Shown piece by piece: positions 10,592 to 22,638 of a DNA stretch of 51,691 nt. Source of the DNA: Defluviicoccus sp. (lineage in GTDB: Bacteria > Pseudomonadota > Alphaproteobacteria > MPNO01). Position 1 is the first letter of the stretch; the number at the start of each line of letters is the position of its first letter. Both the position numbers and the translations under genes were made by a program. Under the pieces are notes generated by a model, which did no database searches, was not told the origin of the DNA, and saw only the letters and a program-made list of their open reading frames with translations. Location of the stretch: contig JAPPGP010000114.1 in assembly GCA_028821395.1 (NCBI GenBank), positions 1 through 51,691 of the forward strand. Reading direction: 5' to 3'.

Positions 10592-10982
10592 CGCATGTCG
10601 CCGCCGGACATGCCGCGCGGCACATTGACGCATACGAGATGTGATATGCCGAGATGCGCCCACATATTGATTGCGCAGTTGAGACTCTCGGCGTAAACCT
10701 AGACCGCTAGGAGGTTCGCGCGGCCGCCTGGACGTGGAGTCCGTTCGGCGGGCAACGGTTCGTGGCCGCATGCGGGGGGCAAGGATGTCTTCGTTACGGG
10801 CGAGAGCGGAATGGGTTGCCGGGTTTGCCCGGCACGCCGGCCGCATGCGCCCGCGCTCCGCGATCGGGCCGGCGGCCGGTGAGGTTGGACGACTTAGCAG
10901 CCCCTGAACGGCGGCCGCCGCGAACGGCACGCCGGGCAGGGGGTTGAGCCAGGTCCGACAACCGCTTCATGGGAGCTCCAGG
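10592..10982 (+). other. 391-bp leader region between ilvC and leuA
   Basis: No convincing protein gene was seen. A perfect 7-bp hairpin (GCATGTC 10593-10599 with GACATGC 10607-10613) lies just after the ilvC stop but lacks a T-run. A smaller CCTAG-ACCG-CTAGG hairpin lies near 10699-10712. A 40-codon open frame starts at 10784 but has no good ribosome-binding site and few leucine codons, so it is a poor attenuation peptide. The long spacing before leuA suggests an undetermined promoter or leader. Confidence 0.4.
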
Positions 10983-12536
10983 ATGAGCCTGAACGCCGAC
11001 CCGAACCGAATCATCATCTTCGACACCACGCTGCGCGACGGCGAGCAATCGCCTGGCGCCTCGATGAACCTCGACGAAAAGCTGCGCATCGCCGAGCTGC
11101 TCGCGGATCTCGGCGTCGACGTGATCGAGGCCGGTTTCCCGATCGCCTCGAACGGCGATTTCGAGGCGGTCCACGAGATCTCCAGGCTGGTCAAGGGGCC
11201 CGTCATCTGCGGCCTGGCGCGCTCCGGACGGGCCGATATCGAACGCGCGGCCCAGGCGCTCGCCCCGGCCGAGCGGCGGCGCATCCACACCTTCATCGCG
11301 ACCAGCCCGCTGCACATGAAGTACAAGCTGCAGATGGAGCCCGACGACGTGCACGAGGCGGTCATCGACAGCGTCGGCCATGCGCGCCGGTTCACCGACG
11401 ACGTCGACTGGTCGCCGGAGGACGGCTCGCGCTCGGACCCCGACTTCCTGTGCCGCTGCGTCGAGGCCGCGATCCGCGCCGGCGCCACCTGCATCAACCT
11501 GCCGGACACGGTGGGCTACGCGCTGCCGGATGAGTTCGGCGGGCTCATCCGCATGCTGCGCGAACGGGTGCCGAACAGCGACAAGGCGATTTTCTCGGCC
11601 CATTGCCACAACGATCTCGGCCTCGCCGTCGCCAACTCGCTGGCGGCGGTCGACGCGGGCGCGCGGCAGGTCGAATGCACCATCAACGGGCTCGGCGAGC
11701 GGGCGGGCAACGCCGCGCTGGAAGAGATCGTGATGGCGCTCAGGACGCGCCACGACCGGATGCCCTACAAGACGGGAATCGACACCTCGGTGATCACCCG
11801 GATTTCCAAGCTGGTCTCGACGATCACCGGGTTCACGGTCCAGCCCAACAAGGCGATCGTCGGCGCCAACGCCTTCGCCCACGAAGCCGGCATCCACCAG
11901 GACGGCGTACTCAAGCATGCCGGCACGTACGAGATCATGACCCCGGAATCGGTCGGCCTGGCGCGCTCGACGCTGGTCATGGGCAAGCATTCCGGACGCC
12001 ATGCCTTCCGCAAGAAGATCGAGGAGCTCGGCTACGATCTCGGCGAGAACGCTTTGCAGGACGCGTTCCGGCGCTTCAAGGATCTCGCCGACAAGAAGAA
12101 GGACATCTTCGACGAGGACATCGCCGCCCTGGTCGACGACGCGGTGATCCGGCGCAACGACCGGATCCGCTTCCTGTCGCTGCACGTGATCTGCGGGTCG
12201 GTGGGTCCGCAGAGCGCGACGCTGGAGCTGGAGATCGACGGCGAACGCCGCGGCACGGAGGCGACGGGCGACGGCCCGGTGGATGCGACGTTCAACGCGA
12301 TCAAGGAGCTGTTCGCGCACAGCGCCACGCTGAAGCTCTACCAGGTGCACGCGGTAACCGAGGGGACCGACGCGCAGGCCGAGGTCACCGTCAGGCTCGA
12401 GGAGGACGGCAAGACGGTGAACGGCCAGGGCGCCGACACCGACACCCTCGTCGCCTCCGCGCGGGCCTATGTGAATGCGCTCAACAAACTTCTGGTGAAG
12501 AGGGAAAAGACGGCGCCCGAGGCGCTCATCGCCTGA
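10983..12536 (+). CDS. leuA: 2-isopropylmalate synthase
   Basis: LeuA condenses acetyl-CoA with 2-oxoisovalerate, the first committed step of leucine synthesis. The 517-residue product starts at ATG 10983 after GGAGCTCCAGG. The DRE-TIM catalytic domain has [13 protein letters not shown] at its start, the metal-binding HCHNDLG, and the family motif [14 protein letters not shown]. The C-terminal allosteric domain (from about residue 390) is full length, so feedback inhibition by leucine is expected. It follows the ilv genes and precedes mreB. Confidence 0.97.
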   Translation: MSLNADPNRIIIFDTTLRDGEQSPGASMNLDEKLRIAELLADLGVDVIEAGFPIASNGDFEAVHEISRLVKGPVICGLARSGRADIERAAQALAPAERRRIHTFIATSPLHMKYKLQMEPDDVHEAVIDSVGHARRFTDDVDWSPEDGSRSDPDFLCRCVEAAIRAGATCINLPDTVGYALPDEFGGLIRMLRERVPNSDKAIFSAHCHNDLGLAVANSLAAVDAGARQVECTINGLGERAGNAALEEIVMALRTRHDRMPYKTGIDTSVITRISKLVSTITGFTVQPNKAIVGANAFAHEAGIHQDGVLKHAGTYEIMTPESVGLARSTLVMGKHSGRHAFRKKIEELGYDLGENALQDAFRRFKDLADKKKDIFDEDIAALVDDAVIRRNDRIRFLSLHVICGSVGPQSATLELEIDGERRGTEATGDGPVDATFNAIKELFAHSATLKLYQVHAVTEGTDAQAEVTVRLEEDGKTVNGQGADTDTLVASARAYVNALNKLLVKREKTAPEALIA

Positions 12537-12545
12537 TGCGGGGAC

Positions 12546-12566
12546 GGCCTGCCCTGCCGGGCGGCC
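12546..12566 (+). terminator. GC hairpin after leuA
   Basis: GGCC-T-GCCC pairs with GGGC-GGCC around a TGCC loop just 10 bp after the leuA stop. There is no T-run, so it may only weaken read-through into mreB or protect the leuA 3' end. Confidence 0.35.
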
Positions 12567-12589
12567 ACGCTCAACGAGGTATCGAATAG

Positions 12590-13636
<1,047 letters not shown>

Positions 13637-13721
13637 AACGGGGATCCGCATCCCGGCAACGGAAGGAACAAACGCAGACCTCGCATTTCGGGGCGAAGCA
13701 GAGTAAGGAGGCCCAGCGTCG

Positions 13722-14600
13722 TTGAAGTATCGACCGGCATCCATCGTCCGCCTGGCGGTCCCGTCGGGCACTCTCAGTCAACGCATCGTGCTGGCGACGC
13801 TGATCCTGGCCGCGTTCGGGATCACCCTGCTGGGCAAGGCCGAAACGGTCCTGTTCGAGAAGCTGCGCGCCGGGGTGGTCGATTTCGTCGCCCCGATCAT
13901 GAGTGTCGTGGCGCGTCCCGCAGCGACGGTCGCCGACGCCATCGAAGGCATCAACGAGCTCGGCCGGCTGCGCGACGAGAACGCCCGGCTGCGTGACCAG
14001 AACGAACGGCTGCTGCACTGGCAGGCCGCCGGACACAGGCTGTCGCAGGAGAACGACCGCCTCCGGCAGCTCCTGCGCTTCGTGCCGGAGCCCAGGGTCG
14101 ACCATATCGGCGCCCGCGTGGTAGGCGATTCGGGCGGCGTCTTCGTCCGTTCCATCGTCGTCGTCGCCGGTGCGCGGGACGGCGTCGCCAAGGGCCAGGC
14201 GGCGGTGACCGGGGACGGGATGATCGGGCGCGTCGTCGCCGTGGGCAACCGGTCGGCGCGCATCCTGCTGATCACCGATCTCAACTCGCGTATCCCGGTG
14301 ATGTTCGAGGGCTCGCGGGAGCGCGCGATTCTCGCAGGCGACAACACGGCCATGCCGAAGATCTCGTTTCTGCGGCACAACGCACGGGTCAACAGCGGCG
14401 ACCGGGTGGTGACCTCGGGACATGGCGGGATGCTGCCGCCCGGCCTGCCGATCGGCGTCGTCTCCAGTGTCGCGGGAGAGGCGATCCAGGTGCGGCCTCT
14501 GGCGCAGCTCGACCGGCTCGAATTCGTGCGCATCGTCGCCTACCCGGAAGTGGCTTTCGGCTCGGCGTCCGCATCCGCCCGGGGCGGAACCGGACATTGA
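13722..14600 (+). CDS. mreC: rod-shape protein MreC
   Basis: MreC is a bitopic inner-membrane scaffold linking MreB to the elongation penicillin-binding protein. The TTG at 13722 is supported by TAAGGAGG 9-16 bp upstream. A membrane helix lies near residues 20-40, a coiled coil with repeated RDENARL/RDQNERL heptads spans about 80-118, and the double beta-barrel periplasmic domain follows. The 292-residue length is normal. Its stop overlaps the mreD start. Confidence 0.94.
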   Translation: MKYRPASIVRLAVPSGTLSQRIVLATLILAAFGITLLGKAETVLFEKLRAGVVDFVAPIMSVVARPAATVADAIEGINELGRLRDENARLRDQNERLLHWQAAGHRLSQENDRLRQLLRFVPEPRVDHIGARVVGDSGGVFVRSIVVVAGARDGVAKGQAAVTGDGMIGRVVAVGNRSARILLITDLNSRIPVMFEGSRERAILAGDNTAMPKISFLRHNARVNSGDRVVTSGHGGMLPPGLPIGVVSSVAGEAIQVRPLAQLDRLEFVRIVAYPEVAFGSASASARGGTGH

Positions 14601-15109
14601 GCGGGGTCGTTCGGCGCCTCCACGAGTTCGCCACCAACCTGACCCCCTTCGTCGTCTCGCTGGTGCTGATCATGCTGGGGGCCATTCACATCCACGTGCC
14701 GGCGATCGGCTCGGTGGCGCCCAATCTCGGCCTGATCGCCGTGTTCTACTGGACGGTCTACCGTCCCGACCTGATGCCGGCGGTCGCGGTTCTTCCGCTC
14801 GGCCTGTGGCAGGACCTGCTGAACGGCGAGCCGGTGGGTCTCAACGGGCTGACCCTGCTGATCGTCTACGGCGCGATCGTCTTCCAGCGCACCTTCTTCA
14901 GGGGCAAGTCGTTCCTCGTCGTCTGGTGGGCGTTCGGGCTCACCGCGGCGTTCGCGGCGCTGGTGTTCTGGCTTGCGGTCATCGGCTGGCATCTCCGCTA
15001 CGTCGATCCGACGCCGCTGGCGTTGCAGGTGCTTCTGACCTTGACGGTGTTCCCGTTTCTGTATTGGCTGCTTTCCTGGGTTCTGCGTTCGATCGCGAGG
15101 CGCAACTAG
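14597..15109 (+). CDS. mreD: rod-shape membrane protein MreD
   Basis: The 170-residue hydrophobic protein has about five membrane helices. It starts with TTG at 14597 inside the mreC stop (TTGA). The WTVYRPDLMP and LPLGLWQDLLNG stretches match MreD. It is translationally coupled to mreC, and the PBP2 gene starts 9 bp after its stop. Confidence 0.92.
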   Translation: MSGVVRRLHEFATNLTPFVVSLVLIMLGAIHIHVPAIGSVAPNLGLIAVFYWTVYRPDLMPAVAVLPLGLWQDLLNGEPVGLNGLTLLIVYGAIVFQRTFFRGKSFLVVWWAFGLTAAFAALVFWLAVIGWHLRYVDPTPLALQVLLTLTVFPFLYWLLSWVLRSIARRN

Positions 15110-15118
15110 GACCGGCAG

Positions 15119-16996
15119 GTGTATCGCGACAACGAAAGGCACAGGCTGTTCACCCGGCGCGCCGCCCTGCTCGCCGGCGCGAAGCTCGTCGTCGCCTCGG
15201 TGCTCGCCGGGCGGATGTACCAGATCCAGGTGATCGAGTCCGACCGCTACAAGATGCTGGCCGAGGACAACCGCATCAACATGCGGCTGATCGCGCCGGC
15301 CCGGGGACGCATCGTCGACCGCTTCTTCTCGCCGCTGGCGGTCAACCGGGAGAGCTACCGGGTGCTGCTCATCGCGGAACAAACGGACGACGTGGGCGCG
15401 ACGCTGGAAAAGCTGCACTGGCTGATCGGGCTCTCCGAGTCGCGGCGCCGCCGGGTGCTGCGCGAGGTGGGGAAACGCCGCAGCTTCGTCCCGGTGACGG
15501 TGCGCGAGGGCCTCAACTGGCGCGAGGTGGCGAAGATCGAAGTCAACGCGCCCGATTTGCCGGGCATCTCGATCGACGTCGATTTCGCGCGCGAGTACCC
15601 CCATTCGGTCAAGTCGGCGCATGTACTGGGCTATGTCGCGGCGGCCTCGGAGCCGGATCTGAGCGGCGATCCGCTGCTCGAACTGCCCGGATTCCGCATC
15701 GGCAAGGAGGGAATCGAGAAGACCCGCGACCTCGCTCTGCGCGGCAAGGCCGGTGCCAGCCAGGTCGAGGTCAACGCGATGGGGCGGGTGATCCGCGAGG
15801 TCGGCCGGGTGGAGGGCGTGCCGGGAAACGAGGTCCGGCTCACCATCGACATCGCGTTGCAGGCCCAGGCACAGGATCGGCTGGCCCTACATCAGAGCGC
15901 CTCGGCGGTGCTGCTGGGCGTGGAGACCGGCGAAATTCTCGCCATGGCGTCGACGCCCAGCTACGAGCCCAACCAGTTTGCCCGCGGGCTGGACGCCAAG
16001 ACCTGGCGCTCCGTGGTGTCGGACCCGACGACCCCGCTGGTCAACAGGTCGCTGTCCGGGCTCTATGCGCCGGGCTCCACGTTCAAGCTTGTGGTCGCGC
16101 TGGCGGCGCTGAACTCCGGCCGCTGGTGGCCCGGGCGCCGCACCCATTGCAGGGGCTTCATGGAGTTCGGGCGGTCGCAGTTCCATTGCTGGAAAAAGCA
16201 CGGCCATGGCTGGCTCGACCTGGTGGGCGCGATTGAGCGGTCCTGCGACATCTATTTTTACGAGCTCGCGCGCACGGTCGGGATAGACAGGATCGCCGAG
16301 ACCGCCGTCGAGCTGGGCCTCGGCACCAAGCTGCTCGGCGAGCTGCCCGGCGAACAGGAGGGCCTGGTCCCGACCCCCGGGTGGAAGCTGGCCGCCATCG
16401 GCGAGAAGTGGCAGGGAGGCGAGACCCTGATCACGGGGATCGGTCAGGGTTTCGTGCTGACGACGCCGCTGCAGCTCGCCGTGATGGCGGCGCGTATCGC
16501 CTCCGGCCGGGCGGTCCGGCCCCGGCTGGTGATCGAGCAGGCGGCGGCCCGGACACAGCCGCCGGAACCGCTCTTCCCGGCGCTCGAGATCCGCGAGGCC
16601 GCGCTCCGGGTGGTGCGCCGCGGGATGGACGCGGTTGCCAACCGCGAGCGCGGCACCGCCTATCGCTATGCCATCCGCGAGCCGGAGCTCGAGCTTGCTG
16701 GCAAGACCGGCACCTCCCAGGTTCGCAGGATTTCCAAGCGCGAACGCGGCAGCGGCGTGCTGAAGAACCACCAGCGTCCCCGGCACGAGCGCGACCACGC
16801 CCTCTTCGTCGCCTACGCGCCGGTCAAGCGTCCGCGCTATGCGATCTCGGTGGTGGTGGAGCATGGCGGGGCGGGATCTTCGGTGGCGACGCCGATTGCG
16901 CGGGAGCTCCTGCTGGAAGCGCAGCGCCGGGACCCGCTGGGGGTGGATGCGGATAATCGCCTCGCCTGGGTCGATACGGCCCCCGGCCAGGGTTGA
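15119..16996 (+). CDS. mrdA: penicillin-binding protein 2 (elongation transpeptidase)
   Basis: This class B penicillin-binding protein cross-links peptidoglycan in the elongasome. The 625-residue product starts with GTG at 15119. A weak N-terminal membrane anchor (about 14-32) precedes the pedestal domain with APARGRIVDR. The transpeptidase domain carries the nucleophile motif S320-TFK, an SCD motif (ERSCDIYFYELA) and KTG at 529-531. All active-site motifs are intact. It directly precedes its SEDS partner rodA. Confidence 0.96.
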   Translation: MYRDNERHRLFTRRAALLAGAKLVVASVLAGRMYQIQVIESDRYKMLAEDNRINMRLIAPARGRIVDRFFSPLAVNRESYRVLLIAEQTDDVGATLEKLHWLIGLSESRRRRVLREVGKRRSFVPVTVREGLNWREVAKIEVNAPDLPGISIDVDFAREYPHSVKSAHVLGYVAAASEPDLSGDPLLELPGFRIGKEGIEKTRDLALRGKAGASQVEVNAMGRVIREVGRVEGVPGNEVRLTIDIALQAQAQDRLALHQSASAVLLGVETGEILAMASTPSYEPNQFARGLDAKTWRSVVSDPTTPLVNRSLSGLYAPGSTFKLVVALAALNSGRWWPGRRTHCRGFMEFGRSQFHCWKKHGHGWLDLVGAIERSCDIYFYELARTVGIDRIAETAVELGLGTKLLGELPGEQEGLVPTPGWKLAAIGEKWQGGETLITGIGQGFVLTTPLQLAVMAARIASGRAVRPRLVIEQAAARTQPPEPLFPALEIREAALRVVRRGMDAVANRERGTAYRYAIREPELELAGKTGTSQVRRISKRERGSGVLKNHQRPRHERDHALFVAYAPVKRPRYAISVVVEHGGAGSSVATPIARELLLEAQRRDPLGVDADNRLAWVDTAPGQG

Positions 16997-17014
16997 GCGG
17001 CGGATCGCGGGACG

Positions 17015-18163
17015 ATGGCGACGGTATCGGCGACCGGCGAAGAGCTGACCCTCGGCCGCAAGCTGCTTCTCCTCAACTGGCCGCTGGTGCTTCTGCTTTG
17101 CCTGATCTCGGCCATCGGCGTCGGCATGCTGTACTCGGCGGGCGGCGGAAGCTGGGAGCCGTGGGCCATGCGCCAGATCATGCGCCTCGGCGCGGCGCTG
17201 GTCCTGATGCTGGTCGTGGCGCTGATCGATATCCGGTTCTGGCTGCGCTACGCCTATGCGATCTACTTCGCGTCCGCGGCCTTGCTGGTCGGGGTCGAAG
17301 TGGCGGGGGCCACGGGCATGGGCGCCCAGCGCTGGATCGACCTGGGCGTGGTCCGGCTGCAACCCTCCGAGCTGATGAAGATCGCGCTGATCCTCGGGCT
17401 CGCGCGGTACTTCCACGGCATCTCGATCGAGGATGTCGGGCGGCCGAGCCGTCTGCTGGCGCCGGTGCTGATGACCCTGGTGCCGGCTTTCCTGGTGCTG
17501 CGCCAGCCCGACCTCGGCACCGCGGTCATGCTGGTGATCGCGGGCGCGACGGTATTCTTCGTGGTCGGGGTCAGGCTGTGGAAATTCGCCGCGGTCGGGG
17601 TGCTGGGGCTCGCCGCCATGCCGGTGGTGTGGAGCTTCCTGCGCCCCTACCAGCGCCAGCGCATCCTTACCTTCTTCGATCCGGAGACCGACCCGCTCGG
17701 CGCCGGCTACCACATCCTCCAGGCCAAGATCGCGCTCGGCTCGGGCGGCGTGTTCGGCAAGGGCTACATGCAGGGCTCCCAGGCGCATCTCGATTTCCTG
17801 CCGGAGCGGCAGACCGACTTCATCTTCACCATGCTGGCGGAGGAGTTCGGCCTGATCGGCGGGTTGGAGGTGCTCGCCCTCTTCCTCATGCTGTTCGCCT
17901 ACGGCCTCGCCATCGCGCTCCGCATCCGCAACCAGTTCGGCCGCGTCGTGGCGCTCGGCGTCACCATGACCGTGTCGCTCTACGTCTCCCTCAACATCGC
18001 CATGGTGATGGGGCTGGTTCCCGTGGTCGGCGCTCCGCTGCCGCTGATCTCATATGGCGGCACGGCGCTGCTCAGCGTGATGGTCGGCTACGGGCTGTTG
18101 CTGTCGGCGAGCCTGGGCAAGGATACCGTGATCGGCAAATCGCCCCCGTTCGACGATTTCTGA
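17015..18163 (+). CDS. rodA: rod-shape SEDS peptidoglycan polymerase RodA
   Basis: RodA is the SEDS-family glycosyltransferase that polymerises glycan strands together with PBP2. The 382-residue product has ten or so membrane helices and the conserved FLPERQTDFIFTMLAEEFG and PLPLISYGGTALL motifs. It starts at ATG 17015, 18 bp after mrdA, and is the last gene of the shape cluster before tRNA-Lys. Confidence 0.97.
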   Translation: MATVSATGEELTLGRKLLLLNWPLVLLLCLISAIGVGMLYSAGGGSWEPWAMRQIMRLGAALVLMLVVALIDIRFWLRYAYAIYFASAALLVGVEVAGATGMGAQRWIDLGVVRLQPSELMKIALILGLARYFHGISIEDVGRPSRLLAPVLMTLVPAFLVLRQPDLGTAVMLVIAGATVFFVVGVRLWKFAAVGVLGLAAMPVVWSFLRPYQRQRILTFFDPETDPLGAGYHILQAKIALGSGGVFGKGYMQGSQAHLDFLPERQTDFIFTMLAEEFGLIGGLEVLALFLMLFAYGLAIALRIRNQFGRVVALGVTMTVSLYVSLNIAMVMGLVPVVGAPLPLISYGGTALLSVMVGYGLLLSASLGKDTVIGKSPPFDDF

Positions 18164-18232
18164 CGCCGCCGGCAGGCGCGCCGCGGACTCGCCACCGCTC
18201 GCGCGGTTTGCTATAAGCCCGGCTTCCGGGAG

Positions 18233-18308
<76 letters not shown>

Positions 18309-18318
18309 ATCTTTTCAA

Positions 18319-18344
18319 GGGCTTAGGCGGAAGCGTCCAAGCCC
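18319..18344 (+). terminator. hairpin after tRNA-Lys
   Basis: GGGCTTAGGCG (18319-18329) pairs with CGTCCAAGCCC (18334-18344) around GAAG, giving an 11-position stem with one A-C mismatch and one G-T pair. It begins 10 bp past the tRNA. There is no downstream T-run, so it may be a processing or Rho-related 3' structure rather than a classical terminator. Confidence 0.4.
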
Positions 18345-18510
18345 CGATGTTGTCGGGTAAGCAGCGGGCAGGCATTGCAGGATGCATCTTGTGTCCGCAA
18401 GCACCTACACCCCCAACGAGTGCGAAAACTACCTCGCTGCCGCCGCATACGACCCTATGCGATCGGAGAGTGCTCCAATCGACCCCACGAGCGATCGCGG
18501 AGGATCTGCC

Positions 18511-18978
18511 ATGACCGGCGCCATCGACGCCCGCCTCGCCGAGCTCGGCATCGCGCTGCCCGAGGCGCCCTCGCCCGCGGCCAACTACGTGCCCTTTGTG
18601 GTTACCGGCAACCTGGTGTTCATCTCCGGCCAAGTTCCGTTCCTGGACGGTCGGCTCAGCCATGTCGGCAAGCTGGGCGATGCGTATTCGGTGGAGGACG
18701 GCCGCGAATGCGCGCGCATCGTTGCGATCAACATCCTGGCCCAGCTCAGGGCGGCCTGCGGCGGCGACCTCGATCGCGTCGCGCGCTGCGTCAAGCTCGG
18801 CGGCTTCGTCAACTCGACGCCGGGCTTCACCGACCAGCCCAAGGTGATCAACGGCGCGAGCGACCTGATCGTGGAGGTATTCGGCGAGCGCGGCCGGCAC
18901 GCCCGCTTCGCGGTCGGCGCGCCGGCGCTGCCGTTCGACGCGGCGGTGGAGATCGACGCGGTGTTCGAGATCGCGTGA
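18511..18978 (+). CDS. RidA/YjgF family protein (about 155 residues)
   Basis: RidA-family proteins deaminate reactive enamine/imine intermediates or are related hydrolases. ATG 18511 follows GCGGAGGATCTGCC; the upstream in-frame extension overlaps the non-coding region after the tRNA. Motifs include NLVFISGQVP and a C-terminal GAPALPFDAAVEIDAVFE. At 155 residues it belongs to the longer subfamily, unlike the 131-residue family member at 19609. The catalytic Arg of true RidA (usually in RxxV) is replaced by the GAPALPF region, so deaminase activity is uncertain. A minus-strand VOC gene converges on it. Confidence 0.85.
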   Translation: MTGAIDARLAELGIALPEAPSPAANYVPFVVTGNLVFISGQVPFLDGRLSHVGKLGDAYSVEDGRECARIVAINILAQLRAACGGDLDRVARCVKLGGFVNSTPGFTDQPKVINGASDLIVEVFGERGRHARFAVGAPALPFDAAVEIDAVFEIA

Positions 18979-18984
18979 GCGGCG

Positions 18985-19446
18985 CTACTCGGCCGGGACG
19001 GTCTCCCTCGCCCGCGCCTCGCGCTCTTCCTTCTCCTTGCGCAGCCTGCCGACCGGCTCGGTGGCCCAGCCGTGCTCGGAGATGTCGAAGACGACGCCGT
19101 TGATGTCCTTGTATTTCTCCTCCGCCTGGAGGCCCTCGTAGTCGCCCTCCAGCGTGTAGTAGTAGGACCCGCCTTCCTCCTCGATCTTCTTCGCCGTCGC
19201 CTCGGCGTCGTCGACCACGAAGCCGACATGGTGCATGCCGGCCCAGTCCGGGCCGTTGATCATCCCCTTCGTGCCCTCGGGGAATTGCAGCAGGGTGAGG
19301 TTCATCACCCCGTCCGACAGCATGAGCGCGTTGCCGAACGGCGTGTCGCCGCGGCACACCCGCTCCATGTCGAACACGGTCTCGTAGAACCTTCCCGCCT
19401 TCTCGAGGTCGGGCACCTGGATCGCGACGTGGCGCAGCTTCGCCAT
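18985..19446 (-). CDS. VOC (glyoxalase/dioxygenase-fold) family protein
   Basis: The 153-residue minus-strand product has the paired beta-alpha-beta-beta-beta modules of the vicinal oxygen chelate fold. RHVAIQVPDLEKAGRFYE supplies the first metal-ligand region, MHHVGFVVDD starts the second module, and DINGVVFDISEHGW gives the C-terminal ligand region. The charged tail (about 135-153) is a poorly conserved extension. Start ATG at 19446. It diverges from the RidA gene at 19609. Substrate unknown; its place among RidA and importer genes suggests catabolism. Confidence 0.88.
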   Translation of the reverse strand: MAKLRHVAIQVPDLEKAGRFYETVFDMERVCRGDTPFGNALMLSDGVMNLTLLQFPEGTKGMINGPDWAGMHHVGFVVDDAEATAKKIEEEGGSYYYTLEGDYEGLQAEEKYKDINGVVFDISEHGWATEPVGRLRKEKEEREARARETVPAE

Positions 19447-19608
19447 TGCTCCACTCCGTGGCTGGTTGCGTCGGACGATATTGGCGCAAGCCGGGCCGCG
19501 CCGCAACGCAAACGGAAGGGCAGCCGTTGACAGCCCCCGGGCGGCGCGATATGGCAAGCGGGGACGGGAATCGCCGGCTCGACAAGGGCGAGGCAGGGGG
19601 GGTGAGAG

Positions 19609-20004
19609 ATGCCACGCGAAATCATTCAGCCCGAGGGCGTCTTCGTCACGCGGGGGACATATCCCTACGAACAGGTGTGCCGGCACGGCAAGCATGTCTA
19701 CGTAGCCGGACAGCTGGCCCTGGACGCCGACGGCAAGCTGGTCGGGCGCGGCGATTTCGCAGCCCAGACGCGGCAGGTCTTCCGGAATATCGAGAAATGC
19801 CTCGCCTCGGTCGGGGCGACCTTCGACAACGTGGTGAAGCTGTCGATTTTCTCGACCGATATGGACAGTCACGTTCCGATCTACGCGCCGATCCGCTCGG
19901 AGTTCTTCGACCACAGGAACGTGCCCAGCACCTACGTGCAGGTGGCGCGGCTGGTCGATCCGGACTGCCTGATCGAGATCGACGCGGTCGCGATTCTCGA
20001 CTGA
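19609..20004 (+). CDS. RidA/YjgF family protein (131 residues)
   Basis: This is a second RidA-family protein with the standard short length. HVYVAGQLALDADGKLVG, QVFRNIEKCLASVGATFDNVVKL and the C-terminal region VPSTYVQVARLVDPDCLIEIDAVA match the family. The conserved Arg in VARL lies where RidA proteins bind the carboxylate of their substrate. It is 18 bp upstream of the BMP-type binding protein and likely starts that operon, which suggests that imported compounds yield reactive amine intermediates. Confidence 0.9.
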   Translation: MPREIIQPEGVFVTRGTYPYEQVCRHGKHVYVAGQLALDADGKLVGRGDFAAQTRQVFRNIEKCLASVGATFDNVVKLSIFSTDMDSHVPIYAPIRSEFFDHRNVPSTYVQVARLVDPDCLIEIDAVAILD

Positions 20005-20022
20005 GCGAATGGGAGGAAACGG

Positions 20023-21030
20023 ATGAAAACGCTGGTGAGGCTGTCGGTCGTTCTGGGCGCGCTGGTCGCCATGGCGAGCGCTGCGTTCGCCGCCGGGAAG
20101 GCGGCCTATATCCCGTGCGGCCAGGTCAATGACGGGTCGTGGAGCCAGGCCGGCTACGAGGCGATGCTGGTGGCGCAGAAGCGGATCGGGCTGAAGTTCG
20201 ACCATGTCGAGAGCCCAGCGCCGGCGGATGTCGAGAACATCGGCCGGGATTTCGCGCGCAAGGGGTACAACCCCATCGTGTTCCACTGCGCCACCTTCGT
20301 GAAGGCGGCGCGCAAGATCGCCGTCGCGTTTCCCAAGACGAGCATCCTCTTGTCCACCGGGACCGAACCGGTGCCCGTCAACCTGGCGATTTACATGCCG
20401 CAGCACGAATACGCCTTCATGGGCGGCGTTCTGGCCGGTCTGATGACCAAGAGCAACGTGGTCGGCGCGGTGAACAGCTTCAAGTTTCCCGAGCTGAACC
20501 GCGAAATCGAGGGCTACAAGCTCGGCGTCCGCTTCGTGAACCCGAAAGCGAAGATCCTTTCGACCTTCATCAATTCATGGACCGACGTGGGCAAGGCGAA
20601 GACGGCGGCGGTCGCGCAGCTCGATCTCGGCGCGGACGTGATTGCCGGCATTACGGATCGGGCGGCCATCGGCGCGATCAAGGCGGCGCAGGAACGCGGC
20701 GCCTATTCGATCGGCTTCTACGCCGATCTCAACCATGTCGCTCCGGACTCGGTGCTGACCAGCATCATCCTCTACTACACCAAGATGCTGGCCGACCTCG
20801 TGGTGACCGCCGCCGAGGGCAAGATGGAGGGCAAGGTCTATCACTACACCGCGGCGGACGGCTATGTGGGAATGGCCGGATATGGCGGCACCGCGGCCAA
20901 GGTGCCGGCGGACGTGAAGGCGCGGGTCAAGGAGATCAACGACATGATCCTGGCCGGCAAGATCGAGCTGCCTTTCCTGCCGGGGGAAGACGACGCCTAC
21001 AAGGTCGATCTCAAGTCGATCGTCAAGTAG
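20023..21030 (+). CDS. BMP/PnrA family ABC transporter substrate-binding protein
   Basis: The 335-residue periplasmic binding protein belongs to the basic membrane protein (BMP) family, whose characterised members bind nucleosides. It has a signal peptide (about 1-24) ending at an AFA/A cleavage site with no lipobox. The mature part shows CGQVNDGSWSQAGYEAM (the family NDxxWxxxxY signature) and FMGGVLAGLMTKSNVVGAV. It is followed by a stem-loop, then the ATPase and two permeases. Sequence alone does not show the actual ligand. Confidence 0.92.
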   Translation: MKTLVRLSVVLGALVAMASAAFAAGKAAYIPCGQVNDGSWSQAGYEAMLVAQKRIGLKFDHVESPAPADVENIGRDFARKGYNPIVFHCATFVKAARKIAVAFPKTSILLSTGTEPVPVNLAIYMPQHEYAFMGGVLAGLMTKSNVVGAVNSFKFPELNREIEGYKLGVRFVNPKAKILSTFINSWTDVGKAKTAAVAQLDLGADVIAGITDRAAIGAIKAAQERGAYSIGFYADLNHVAPDSVLTSIILYYTKMLADLVVTAAEGKMEGKVYHYTAADGYVGMAGYGGTAAKVPADVKARVKEINDMILAGKIELPFLPGEDDAYKVDLKSIVK

Positions 21031-21041
21031 CGGAACATTGA

Positions 21042-21073
21042 GCGGAAGCGGGGCGTTCCGGCCTCGTTTCCGC
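21042..21073 (+). promoter_or_regulatory. intercistronic stem-loop after the binding-protein gene
   Basis: A 13-position stem (21042-21054 with 21061-21073, two G-T pairs, no mismatch) closes a 6-nt loop in the 72-bp gap between the binding-protein stop and the ATPase start. There is no T-run. Such structures commonly stabilise the upstream message and reduce read-through, giving more binding protein than permease. Confidence 0.6.
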
Positions 21074-21102
21074 CGCCTGCCTGGCGGGCGTGGCATATTT
21101 CC

Positions 21103-22634
<1,532 letters not shown>

Positions 22635-22638
<4 letters not shown>

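Noticed and set aside
10784..10906. 40-codon leader peptide for leuA
   Set aside because: No ribosome-binding site, no leucine run, and no terminator structure arranged with it.
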